Shown: positions 1 through 5,346, counted from the first letter of the stretch. The stretch is 5,428 bases of DNA from JAHJEM01 sp043805315 (GCA_043805315.1 JAZDID010000004.1:1-5428); one strand, 5' to 3'. Translations and numbers: made by a program. Notes: generated from the letters alone by a model not told the origin.

Positions 1-93
1 GCATGAAAGAAGCAATCCAAGCGCCTTCTCTAACAAGACTCGATTACGAATCGAGTCAATCTGTGGGTTGAGCCGAATATTCGGCTTGCCCAT
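1..93 (-). CDS. Possible 5' part of an unrecognised CDS, cut by the left edge
   Basis: On the minus strand an ATG at 93-91 opens a frame that runs to the window edge without a stop (31 codons). The peptide starts MGKPNIRLNPQIDSIRNRVL and continues as a leucine-rich, helix-like stretch. An ATTAAA element on the minus strand (118-123), centred 27.5 bases before the ATG, matches the promoter spacing of the other genes here, so this would be a leaderless gene divergent from the one at 188. Against it, the same bases form strong hairpins, and two plus-strand frames are also open: 3-71 ending in TGA, and 2-145. No family is recognised. Only the N-terminus is visible, so this is a tentative call. 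Confidence 0.35.
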   Translation of the reverse strand, partial: MGKPNIRLNPQIDSIRNRVLLEKALGLLLSC

Positions 94-98
94 AGATT
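37..98 (+). other. Two tandem hairpins (structured RNA or inverted repeats)
   Basis: Bases 37-57 form a perfect 8-bp stem (GACTCGAT with ATCGAGTC), which can close to 9 bp with a 3-base loop. With no gap, 58-98 form a second hairpin: a 10-bp outer stem (58-67 with 89-98), a small asymmetric internal loop (TTG opposite TG), and a 6-bp inner stem made by the perfect palindrome AGCCGAATATTCGGCT (71-86). The one non-Watson-Crick pair, 63 with 93, is G-U if the plus strand is the RNA and C-A if the minus strand is, which mildly favours plus-strand RNA. A weaker third hairpin lies at about 6-30. No T-run follows, so this is not a standard terminator. Function unknown. Confidence 0.55.
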
Positions 99-117
99 TT
101 CATCCTAGAAGTAAGAC

Positions 118-132
118 TTTAATTAATTATTG
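118..132 (-). promoter_or_regulatory. Possible TATA/BRE promoter for the left-edge minus-strand gene
   Basis: Read on the minus strand, 123-118 is ATTAAA, preceded by an A-rich stretch. Its centre is 27.5 bases from the ATG at 93, the same geometry as the other promoters here. It is a weaker match than most. It would make 94-187 a divergent promoter region together with the element at 150-164. Confidence 0.3.
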
Positions 133-149
133 GATGAAGCCGTGAAAGG

Positions 150-164
150 CGAAAAATATTTAAA
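150..164 (+). promoter_or_regulatory. TATA/BRE promoter of the 188-733 gene
   Basis: The element cgaaaaatatttaaa aligns with the promoters of the other genes: a BRE-like cgaaaa followed by a TTTAAA box (159-164). The box centre is 26.5 bases before the ATG at 188, which predicts transcription starting at or next to the start codon. Confidence 0.65.
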
Positions 165-187
165 TGAAATGATGGATGTAACTATCT

Positions 188-733
188 ATGCCTGAATTAC
201 CTGGCGGAATTTTCGATTGGTTTAGAGCCAAAGTTCCAAATGTATCCAAGCAGGACTTGTCCTATTTACAGCAAAATGCCCAAAAGGATGTCCGGCTGCT
301 GAAAGAGCTGAAAGATGTCCAGGAGAGTATTGGGAAAGGATTGATGAGCGAGATCAAGCTCGAGCTCTTCCATTATTCAAATTGGTTCAAATTTGATAAA
401 GACACCAGTTCTAATGTGTGGGGCTTTTCTGAAGTCGAGTACACCTTCTCGAAACGCGTCAAAGAGGACGGCAATAAGGGGAGGAGAAAAGAGGAGCAGA
501 ATCAGCCGCTCTCGATAACAGTCATCCTCAATGGAAAAGATAGAAACAACCAAGAAATCAACGTGAAAGCATACAAGATCACAATCGATCTCATGAAAGT
601 CGGGGAAGAATTCCTTGTCGAGTTTTTCCCGCCGGTAAATCTGAAGAAATCCTTCACGAATGTGAAAGACGCTAAGGAGTTTATATTTCAGATAATGCAT
701 GCAGTCTTGCATGGGAAAAAAGTTAGTTTATAG
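188..733 (+). CDS. Hypothetical protein, 181 residues, alpha plus beta
   Basis: I do not recognise this family. The protein looks soluble, with no signal peptide or membrane segment. Residues 1-50 look helical and charged (KDVRLLKELKDVQESIGKG). Residues 55-150 look like beta strands separated by polar loops, including a charged loop near 90-105 (KRVKEDGNKGRRKEEQ) and strand-like stretches at 108-115, 124-134 and 141-147. The C-terminus (159-175) returns to helix. No catalytic or metal-binding motif stands out, and the single Trp at 11 and the pair at 66 and 78 are not diagnostic. The ATG at 188 is chosen because a TATA box sits 26.5 bases upstream and no ribosome binding site is present. It stands alone with its own promoter and is followed by 134 non-coding bases. 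The length and the promoter make a real gene likely. Confidence 0.75.
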   Translation: MPELPGGIFDWFRAKVPNVSKQDLSYLQQNAQKDVRLLKELKDVQESIGKGLMSEIKLELFHYSNWFKFDKDTSSNVWGFSEVEYTFSKRVKEDGNKGRRKEEQNQPLSITVILNGKDRNNQEINVKAYKITIDLMKVGEEFLVEFFPPVNLKKSFTNVKDAKEFIFQIMHAVLHGKKVSL

Positions 734-867
734 AGACATGTTATCAATGGATGTTTGTCCTGTTTTCACGAAATCATTGATTGCACTTCAGGTTTTTTCT
801 GAACATGAAAAATTGAGAATGCTAGTGCGGCGCAAATCTTATAAAGGTTCAAGAAATCTTTGCGTGT
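734..867. other. Intergenic: likely T-rich terminator, then truD promoter
   Basis: The first half contains T-rich stretches, including T6 at 793-798, which is the loop side of a small hairpin (TTCAG 787-791 with CTGAA 799-803). Archaeal RNA polymerase stops at such T-runs, so this probably ends the transcript of the upstream gene. The second half carries the truD promoter. I see no small gene or RNA in it. Confidence 0.4.
831..845 (+). promoter_or_regulatory. TATA/BRE promoter of truD
   Basis: The element cgcaaatcttataaa has a BRE-like cgcaaa and a TATAAA box at 840-845. The box is centred 25.5 bases before the truD ATG, which predicts a leaderless transcript. Confidence 0.75.
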
Positions 868-1989
868 ATGCGATACGCGATCAAGGAAAGGCTTGAGGAC
901 TTCATTGTCGAGGAAGTCCTGCCTGCTGGCTTGCTCAGAGAGAAGGGCTCTTATGCCATCTTCCTCCTGGAAAAGAAAGGAAGGAATACAGAAGATGTGC
1001 TTGGAGAGATGGCCAAAGTCCTGCATGTCCAGAGGAAATACCTTGGCTATTGCGGAAACAAGGACCGGAATGCGGTGACCAGGCAATATGTTTCCGTCCG
1101 CAAGGATCAGGTTGCCAGCATGGATAAGGCAGTCTTGAAAGTCAATGCGCTCAGGAATGTCGGCATTACGCCGCATGGTTCTGCTGAACAGCCCTTGTCT
1201 CTCGGAGACTTGGAGGGGAACCGGTTTTCGATAATTGTCAGAGGGCTGAAGAAGACATTTGACTCAGAATCTTTCCAAAAGATGGCAGAGAGAGCTGTGG
1301 AGTTCATTCCTAATTATTTTGACGAGCAGCGGTTCTCGAAGAACAATGCGGCAATAGGAAAGCTCCTCGTTCACAAGCAGTTCAAGGATGCGACAATGCT
1401 CATCTGCAGCGCAGAAGGAACATATGAGCAGCAAATCAAAGCATATCTCCAGGATCAGAGGCATAAGAACGACTCTGTTGGGGCCTTGCAGCTCATCCCG
1501 AAGAAGACCTTGCAGCTCTTTGTCCATGCCTACCAGGCATATCTCTTCAACGAGACCCTTTCTCGTGTGCTAGAAAGAAAGGCCGGCAAGAACAGTCTGA
1601 AAAGCGTCCCGTATTCTCTGGGAAGGTTTGTATTTTTGAAGGAACTCACTGAACAGCGTATGACATTTCTTAAAAAAGGATGTGCAGGAAAACACGTCCC
1701 GCTCATCGGATTTGACATGCGGTGGGATGAGTGCGATGGAGAGCTGCAGAAGATTCTCCAGAAGATCATGAGACGAGAAGGCATCACTGAACGGGAGTTT
1801 ATCATCCGCGAGCTGCCCTTTCTGACGAGCGAAGGAGGCACGCGCAGCTTGTTCATCTCGATAACTGATTTCAAGATCGAAGGTCCGGAACCTGACGAAA
1901 TTCATCCGGGGAAGAAGAAGGTTCTGCTTTCGTTCTTTCTGGCAAAGGGAAGCTATGCCACGATCGTCATCAAAGGAGTATTCTTATAG
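868..1989 (+). CDS. truD: tRNA pseudouridine(13) synthase TruD
   Basis: TruD isomerises uridine to pseudouridine at tRNA position 13, using an aspartate and no cofactor. The family motifs appear in order. The N-terminal EDFIVEE is at 10-16. The catalytic motif GNKDRNAVTRQ is at 63-73, with Asp66 the expected nucleophile (E. coli Asp80). GNRFSIIVRGL is at 117-127, and NYFDEQRFSKNNAAIG at 149-164 corresponds to the usual NYFGEQRFG block. AYQAYLFNETLSR at 221-233 and GGTRSLF at 323-329 belong to the C-terminal part with the TRUD insertion. At 373 residues it is within family size and looks complete. The start at 868 gives the usual position for the EDF motif and lies 25.5 bases after the TATA box. 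The Gly-to-Asp change in NYFDEQ is unusual but not catalytic. Its stop overlaps the end of convergent adk by 6 bases. Confidence 0.95.
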   Translation: MRYAIKERLEDFIVEEVLPAGLLREKGSYAIFLLEKKGRNTEDVLGEMAKVLHVQRKYLGYCGNKDRNAVTRQYVSVRKDQVASMDKAVLKVNALRNVGITPHGSAEQPLSLGDLEGNRFSIIVRGLKKTFDSESFQKMAERAVEFIPNYFDEQRFSKNNAAIGKLLVHKQFKDATMLICSAEGTYEQQIKAYLQDQRHKNDSVGALQLIPKKTLQLFVHAYQAYLFNETLSRVLERKAGKNSLKSVPYSLGRFVFLKELTEQRMTFLKKGCAGKHVPLIGFDMRWDECDGELQKILQKIMRREGITEREFIIRELPFLTSEGGTRSLFISITDFKIEGPEPDEIHPGKKKVLLSFFLAKGSYATIVIKGVFL

Positions 1990-2619
1990 ATTCTTGTTCA
2001 GCATGACCTTGATGTCCCTGAACACTTCGGCAATGTCCTGGCTGCCGTTGATGATCTTGAGGATCCCTTTTTTCTTGAGGAGCTCGAGGATCGGCTGGGT
2101 CTGCTCGTGGTAGATTTCAAGACGTTTCAGCAAGGCGTCTGGCTCGTCGTCCTCCCGCAGGTAGAGCTCTCCGCCGCAGGCATCGCAGATGCTGTCTTTT
2201 TTCGGCTTGTGGTAATTGATATGGAAGTTTGAGCCGCATTTCCTGCAGACGCGCCTGCCTGATATCCGCTCGATTGATTCATCATCAGAAATTTCAATGT
2301 CAAGGGCAACGTCGATGGCAGTGAACTCGAACATGGTGACGAGTTGGTTCAGTGTTCTTGGATAGCCGTCTAGGATGAATCCCTGGTCGCAGTCAGGCTG
2401 GCTGATCCGTTCCCGCACCATCCTATTCGTGACTTCATCCGGCACCAGCAGGCCTTGGTTCATGTACTGCTGCGCAGTCTTTCCCAGCTCTGTTTTTTTC
2501 TTGATGTTCTCCCTGAAGATGTCTCCTGTGGAGATGTGCGGGATATTGAATTCCTTGGCGATTATCTCTGCCTGGGTTCCTTTTCCAGAGCCCTGCGGGC
2601 CTATCATCAGGATTTTCAT
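1984..2619 (-). CDS. adk: Adenylate kinase, long form with four-Cys zinc lid
   Basis: Adenylate kinase converts ATP plus AMP to two ADP in the cytoplasm, keeping nucleotide pools balanced. With the start at 2619 the protein has 211 residues. The P-loop GPQGSGKGTQ is at 7-16, and STGDIFR (30-36) belongs to the AMP site. GFILDGYPRT (80-89) is the classic adenylate kinase signature. The lid domain (about 122-159) carries Cys125, Cys128, Cys145 and Cys148, a CxxC...CxxC zinc site. It is followed by DDEPDALLKRL (157-167), the usual DDxxxxxxxRL element. This is the long bacterial-type form, not the distinct methanogen AdkA type. The ATG at 2619 is preferred over an in-frame TTG at 2634, because the TATA box is centred 27.5 bases before the ATG but only 12.5 before the TTG. 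It converges on truD. Confidence 0.95.
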   Translation of the reverse strand: MKILMIGPQGSGKGTQAEIIAKEFNIPHISTGDIFRENIKKKTELGKTAQQYMNQGLLVPDEVTNRMVRERISQPDCDQGFILDGYPRTLNQLVTMFEFTAIDVALDIEISDDESIERISGRRVCRKCGSNFHINYHKPKKDSICDACGGELYLREDDEPDALLKRLEIYHEQTQPILELLKKKGILKIINGSQDIAEVFRDIKVMLNKNL

Positions 2620-2643
2620 GTACAAGAGTTTCAACAGCGGGAG

Positions 2644-2658
2644 TTTATAAAGTTTGTC
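2644..2658 (-). promoter_or_regulatory. TATA/BRE promoter of adk
   Basis: On the minus strand this reads gacaaactttataaa, a strong match to the local consensus. The TATAAA centre is 27.5 bases before the ATG at 2619. It lies in the 60-base gap after the 2680-3132 gene on the same strand, so adk has its own promoter even if some read-through occurs. Confidence 0.75.
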
Positions 2659-2679
2659 AAAATAGAAACATGAGAAACC

Positions 2680-3132
2680 TCAGCCAAAATAGCCGGAATC
2701 CATCTTGTTGTTCAGGTCCATGATCCAGCTGTTCTTCATCTTCTCCAGGAACTCGTTCAGCTCTTTCTTGAGGCTCATCCATTCCTTGTACGTTGTTTTG
2801 ATGAATTCTGCGCAGCCCTTTTCCTCGTATGTCAGCTCGGCCTGGAGTCCTGACCTGCTGTAATACAACAGGCGCTTGTAGAGCTGGAACAGCTTTTTCT
2901 TCTCTGCTGCGTTGAAGATGTTGCACTCGTACATGGCTGCAAGGCTGTTCTCTGGGTGGATGAGCTCTTCCAGGAGCTTTGCATAGCCCTCCACTTTCTC
3001 CATCATCTTCGTCATCACCTGCTTCAGGAGCGCCTCTTCCTTCTCGATCTGGGCGATGTCGAAGTTGTCATTCAGCTCTTCAAATGAGGGAAGGCTGTAT
3101 TTTTCACGCAGTTTATTGAATTTCTCCTTCAT
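2680..3132 (-). CDS. Hypothetical all-helical protein, 150 residues
   Basis: I cannot give this a function. The protein is predicted almost wholly alpha-helical and charged, with no signal peptide or membrane segment. It opens MKEKFNKLREKYSLPSFEEL, followed by helix-like stretches at about 26-60, 73-92, 102-118 and 118-136. Cysteines are only at 70 and 107, too few for a metal site on their own. The pattern resembles short conserved helical proteins I associate with DPANN archaea, but that is from memory and unverified. The open frame extends further upstream to about 3381, into the coding region of the divergent gene. The ATG at 3132 is chosen because its TATA box is centred 25.5 bases upstream and the extension has poor, hydrophobic, shadow-like composition. 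It shares a 73-base divergent promoter region with the transglycosylase gene. Confidence 0.8.
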   Translation of the reverse strand: MKEKFNKLREKYSLPSFEELNDNFDIAQIEKEEALLKQVMTKMMEKVEGYAKLLEELIHPENSLAAMYECNIFNAAEKKKLFQLYKRLLYYSRSGLQAELTYEEKGCAEFIKTTYKEWMSLKKELNEFLEKMKNSWIMDLNNKMDSGYFG

Positions 3133-3154
3133 ATTCGCTGAGAAAGAGGGTTTT

Positions 3155-3169
3155 TTTATATAGTTTGCG
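3155..3169 (-). promoter_or_regulatory. TATA/BRE promoter of the 2680-3132 gene
   Basis: On the minus strand this reads cgcaaactatataaa. The TATAAA centre is 25.5 bases before the ATG at 3132. Its BRE end touches the BRE of the divergent promoter at 3169-3183. The preceding gttttc is also shared with the promoter of the membrane protein gene. Confidence 0.75.
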
Positions 3170-3183
3170 GAAAACTTTATAAG
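3169..3183 (+). promoter_or_regulatory. TATA/BRE promoter of the tgt gene
   Basis: The element ggaaaactttataag has its TATAAG box at 3178-3183, centred 25.5 bases before the ATG at 3206. It faces the opposite-strand promoter at 3155-3169, and the two 15-base elements share base 3169. Confidence 0.75.
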
Positions 3184-3205
3184 AGGCAGTTTTTTCTGTG
3201 AAAGC

Positions 3206-4312
3206 ATGTTCAGCATCATCGCGAGAGAAAAGGCTGCACGGGCAGGTATTCTGGAAACCATGCATGGATCTCTCGAGACTCCTGCGTTCATGCCAGTGAA
3301 CACCAAGGGGGTTGCGAAGTTCGTCACGAGGGATATGCTGTATGAGATGGGTGTCCAGGCAGTCATCAGCAATTCATTCATCCTCTACCTCACGCCAGGG
3401 CTTGACATTGTGGGAGACCTGCATGACTTCATGAACTTCAAGAGAGTCATCTTCACTGACTGCGGCGCGTTCCAGATGCTCAGGGATTCATTCTATCTCA
3501 ACCACACAAACCTCGGAATTCGGTTCAAGAACCCGTTCAATGGCAAAAGGATCTTGTTGACCCCTGCAGAGGTCATGAGAATCCAGACGAGCCTGAATAG
3601 CGATGTGGCCATGGCACTGGATAATCTGCAGGCGCATGGCAAGAAAAGGCCAGAATTTGAAAAGGCAGTCGAGCTCACCCTGAAATGGCACGAGGAATGC
3701 CTCCAAGCCCACAGGATATTCTGGCCGAGGCTGCAGAAGAAACGCCAGCTTGTCTTCGGTATTGGCCAGGGAGGATTGGATGAGAATCTGAGGAGGGTAT
3801 GCATGAAGAAGCTCGTGCAGATGGATTTTGACGGCTATGCAATCGGCGGGTTGTGCATTGGAGAGAAGAAAGAGGAGATGTACAGGATGACTGAAATATC
3901 TATAAAGGCTGTTCCGAATGACAAGCCAGTCTACCTCATGGGAGTAGGCAGTCCTGAAGACGTTGTCAAGTCGATTTCATTGGGCGTCGACATCTTTGAC
4001 TCTGCCTATCCGACCCAATTAGCAAGGCACAACACATTATTCACTTGGGATGGCTATTTGAAGATCTCAGCACTGCAATACAAGGATGACTCGCGGCCTC
4101 CTGATCCAGCATGCAATTGTATGGTATGCAGGAATTTTTCCAGGAAATACCTCCGCCATCTCGTCAAGGTCGAAGAGCCGACTGCGCATATCTACAAGTC
4201 CTACCATAACCTCTACTTCCTGCAGGCGCTTGTGGGACGGTGCAGAGAAGAGATAAAGAAGGAAACATTCACCGTGTTCGCAAAAGCCTTTTTGAAGAAA
4301 TATCAGGTATGA
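3206..4312 (+). CDS. tgt: tRNA-guanine transglycosylase, bacterial-type architecture
   Basis: TGT enzymes swap a genetically encoded guanine in tRNA for a 7-deazaguanine. Bacterial forms insert preQ1 at position 34, archaeal ones preQ0 at position 15. The 368 residues align along their length with bacterial TGT: HGSLETPAFMPV (20-31), LHDFM (72-76), FTDCGAFQ (83-90, with Asp85 as the first active-site aspartate), SDVAMALD (132-139), GQGG (187-190), GYAIGGLCIGE (210-220), YLMGVGSPED (243-252), and the nucleophile Asp265 in IFDSAYPTQLARH. Zinc ligands Cys303, Cys305, Cys308 and His334 have bacterial spacing. There is no C-terminal PUA domain, which archaeal TGT normally carries. Some active-site residues are archaeal-like (GAFQ, FDSA), and the usual Ser after Asp85 is Cys. 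The substrate and tRNA position are therefore uncertain. The start is fixed by the TATA spacing. It converges on the gene at 4316. Confidence 0.9.
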   Translation: MFSIIAREKAARAGILETMHGSLETPAFMPVNTKGVAKFVTRDMLYEMGVQAVISNSFILYLTPGLDIVGDLHDFMNFKRVIFTDCGAFQMLRDSFYLNHTNLGIRFKNPFNGKRILLTPAEVMRIQTSLNSDVAMALDNLQAHGKKRPEFEKAVELTLKWHEECLQAHRIFWPRLQKKRQLVFGIGQGGLDENLRRVCMKKLVQMDFDGYAIGGLCIGEKKEEMYRMTEISIKAVPNDKPVYLMGVGSPEDVVKSISLGVDIFDSAYPTQLARHNTLFTWDGYLKISALQYKDDSRPPDPACNCMVCRNFSRKYLRHLVKVEEPTAHIYKSYHNLYFLQALVGRCREEIKKETFTVFAKAFLKKYQV

Positions 4313-4315
4313 CTT

Positions 4316-4795
4316 CTACTCTTTCCTGAAATCTTCCACAGCGTGCGGCACTGCCTCGAGGTAATCCCGTGTCCTTATCCGTATTGAATAGTAATGGCTG
4401 CCTGCAGAGAATACCATGAACTCGTTCTTCAGCAGGGAATGCTCGATGTAGATAGGGATATGCCAGAGCTGGCCGAACGGCGGGATGCTGCCGATAGTCA
4501 GGCCTGTCTTCTTGAGGACTTCTTCAGGAGTTGCCAGGCAGAGCTTCTTTGCGCAGATGATCTTGCGGAGCTTTGCATAGTCAATCTTCTCAGGACCTGG
4601 CACGACTGCCATGATAAACCAATCATGAATGTTGTCTGATGCCTTACAGATAAGGGCTTTGGCTGCCTCTTCATACCTTGTCCCCCTGATTTGCGCAGCA
4701 TCCTGGCTCCTGTGCACATGGCTATGGTGGAATTCCTGATAATCGAGCTCGTACTCATCAAGGAGCTTCTTGATCCTGAGAAAGACCTCTGACAT
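4316..4795 (-). CDS. YbaK/ProX-type aminoacyl-tRNA deacylase-like protein
   Basis: Members of this fold hydrolyse wrongly charged aminoacyl-tRNA, such as Cys- or Ala-tRNA(Pro), as free-standing editing enzymes. The 159 residues cover one YbaK domain. The pattern includes EEAAKALIC (42-50), where Lys46 matches the conserved family lysine. FIMAVVPGPEKIDYAKLRKI (60-79) is the core strand and the following helix, and LATPEEVLKKTGLTIGSIPPFG (87-108) is the most diagnostic block. IPIYIEHSLLKNEFMVFSAG (113-132) follows. The amino acid and tRNA it acts on cannot be read from the sequence, so no gene symbol is given. It lies downstream of the membrane protein gene on the same strand, with a 40-base gap and a weak promoter of its own, so read-through is possible. 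Only 3 bases separate it from the end of the convergent tgt gene. Confidence 0.88.
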   Translation of the reverse strand: MSEVFLRIKKLLDEYELDYQEFHHSHVHRSQDAAQIRGTRYEEAAKALICKASDNIHDWFIMAVVPGPEKIDYAKLRKIICAKKLCLATPEEVLKKTGLTIGSIPPFGQLWHIPIYIEHSLLKNEFMVFSAGSHYYSIRIRTRDYLEAVPHAVEDFRKE

Positions 4796-4817
4796 ATGGG
4801 AAAAGAATCAGGCAGGG

Positions 4818-4832
4818 AATAAAAACATTATG
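4818..4832 (-). promoter_or_regulatory. Weak TATA-like promoter of the deacylase-like gene
   Basis: On the minus strand this reads cataatgtttttatt, the poorest consensus match among the complete genes. Its TTTATT box is still centred exactly 25.5 bases before the ATG at 4795. Most of it falls in the 40-base gap after the upstream gene; its fringe is close to that gene's stop at 4836. Confidence 0.45.
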
Positions 4833-4835
4833 CTT

Positions 4836-5285
4836 TCATCCCGGCTGCACGATGACGATGCATTTCCCGTTCTCGCAGGGACAGCCGAAGAATTGTATCG
4901 AGGGGATGTTATCCTCGCAGTAATATTCAACCAGTTCCTGCTCTGTCTGGCAGTCATCAGTGAGGACATTGTCCTGGAAATACACCCTTCCTTTTGCATA
5001 AAAGTTCAGGCTGTCTGTGTCGATGCATGTTGACTGGACGTTGTCAAAATAGTTGCCCTCGCTGCTCTTCTTGGTTTCCTGCAATGATTTGAGATAGGCC
5101 TGGCCAGCTTCTGACGAGAAGGTGAAGATGACCCAGAGCACGAGCATGATGAAAAGCAGGATGCCGATCAGGTAGATCATGCGCTTCTCCTGCCTGTCTT
5201 TGCCTGTGTCAATTCTTCCTGCAGGCTTGGCAGGGCTTGAGCTCTTTTGAAGAGTGGCTGGCTTTTTCGGTTTCTTTTTTTTCAT
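4836..5285 (-). CDS. Single-pass membrane protein with Cys-rich outer domain, 149 residues
   Basis: No family is named. The first 35 residues are very basic (it begins MKKKKPKKPATLQ), with a Ser/Pro/Lys-rich linker. A hydrophobic segment spans about 36-56 (MIYLIGILLFIMLVLWVIFTF). By the positive-inside rule the N-terminus is cytoplasmic and residues 57-149 are outside. The outer part has six cysteines (87, 112, 123, 135, 137, 142), an even number suited to three disulphides, in the pattern C-I-D-T-D...D-D-C...EYYC...CPCENGKC. This resembles short Cys-rich extracellular modules that I recall from DPANN surface proteins, usually in larger proteins; here a single copy is tethered by one helix. 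The ATG at 5285 is preferred to Met36 because of the promoter position and because the basic tail sets the topology. A role at the cell surface is inferred. Confidence 0.85.
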   Translation of the reverse strand: MKKKKPKKPATLQKSSSPAKPAGRIDTGKDRQEKRMIYLIGILLFIMLVLWVIFTFSSEAGQAYLKSLQETKKSSEGNYFDNVQSTCIDTDSLNFYAKGRVYFQDNVLTDDCQTEQELVEYYCEDNIPSIQFFGCPCENGKCIVIVQPG

Positions 5286-5311
5286 CGGATACTGTGTTCT
5301 TGGCTCACGAT

Positions 5312-5326
5312 TTTATAAATATTGCG
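5312..5326 (-). promoter_or_regulatory. TATA/BRE promoter of the membrane protein gene
   Basis: On the minus strand this reads cgcaatatttataaa. The TATAAA centre is 29.5 bases before the ATG at 5285, the longest spacing in the window, so a leader of a few bases is possible. The preceding gttttc gives an 11-base identity (gttttccgcaa) with the promoter of the 2680-3132 gene. Confidence 0.7.
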
Positions 5327-5346
5327 GAAAACCAGGCTCAAGTCAA

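Noticed and set aside
101..103. Alternative minus-strand ATG opening MKIYGQAEYSAQPTD.
   Set aside because: It stops after 15 codons and lies too close to the TATA-like element.
698..713. Hairpin CATGCA-gtct-TGCATG near the end of the 188-733 gene, a terminator candidate.
   Set aside because: It is inside the coding region and is followed by an A-run, not a T-run, on the coding strand.
1530..1905. Two antisense open frames of over 100 codons within truD.
   Set aside because: No promoter geometry or recognisable protein; truD on the other strand is certain.
2620..2634. Upstream TTG start for adenylate kinase, adding five residues (MKLLY).
   Set aside because: It lies only 12.5 bases from the TATA centre, upstream of the expected transcription start. 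The ATG at 2619 puts the P-loop at the usual position.
2794..2850. C/D-box guide RNA, suggested by TTGATGA followed by CTGA.
   Set aside because: The C box lacks the leading purine, there is no promoter, and it lies antisense within a well-supported gene.
3133..3381. Long N-terminal extension of the helical protein on the minus strand.
   Set aside because: It would run through both divergent promoters and into tgt coding sequence. The extension has shadow-like composition and the ATG at 3132 has correct TATA spacing.
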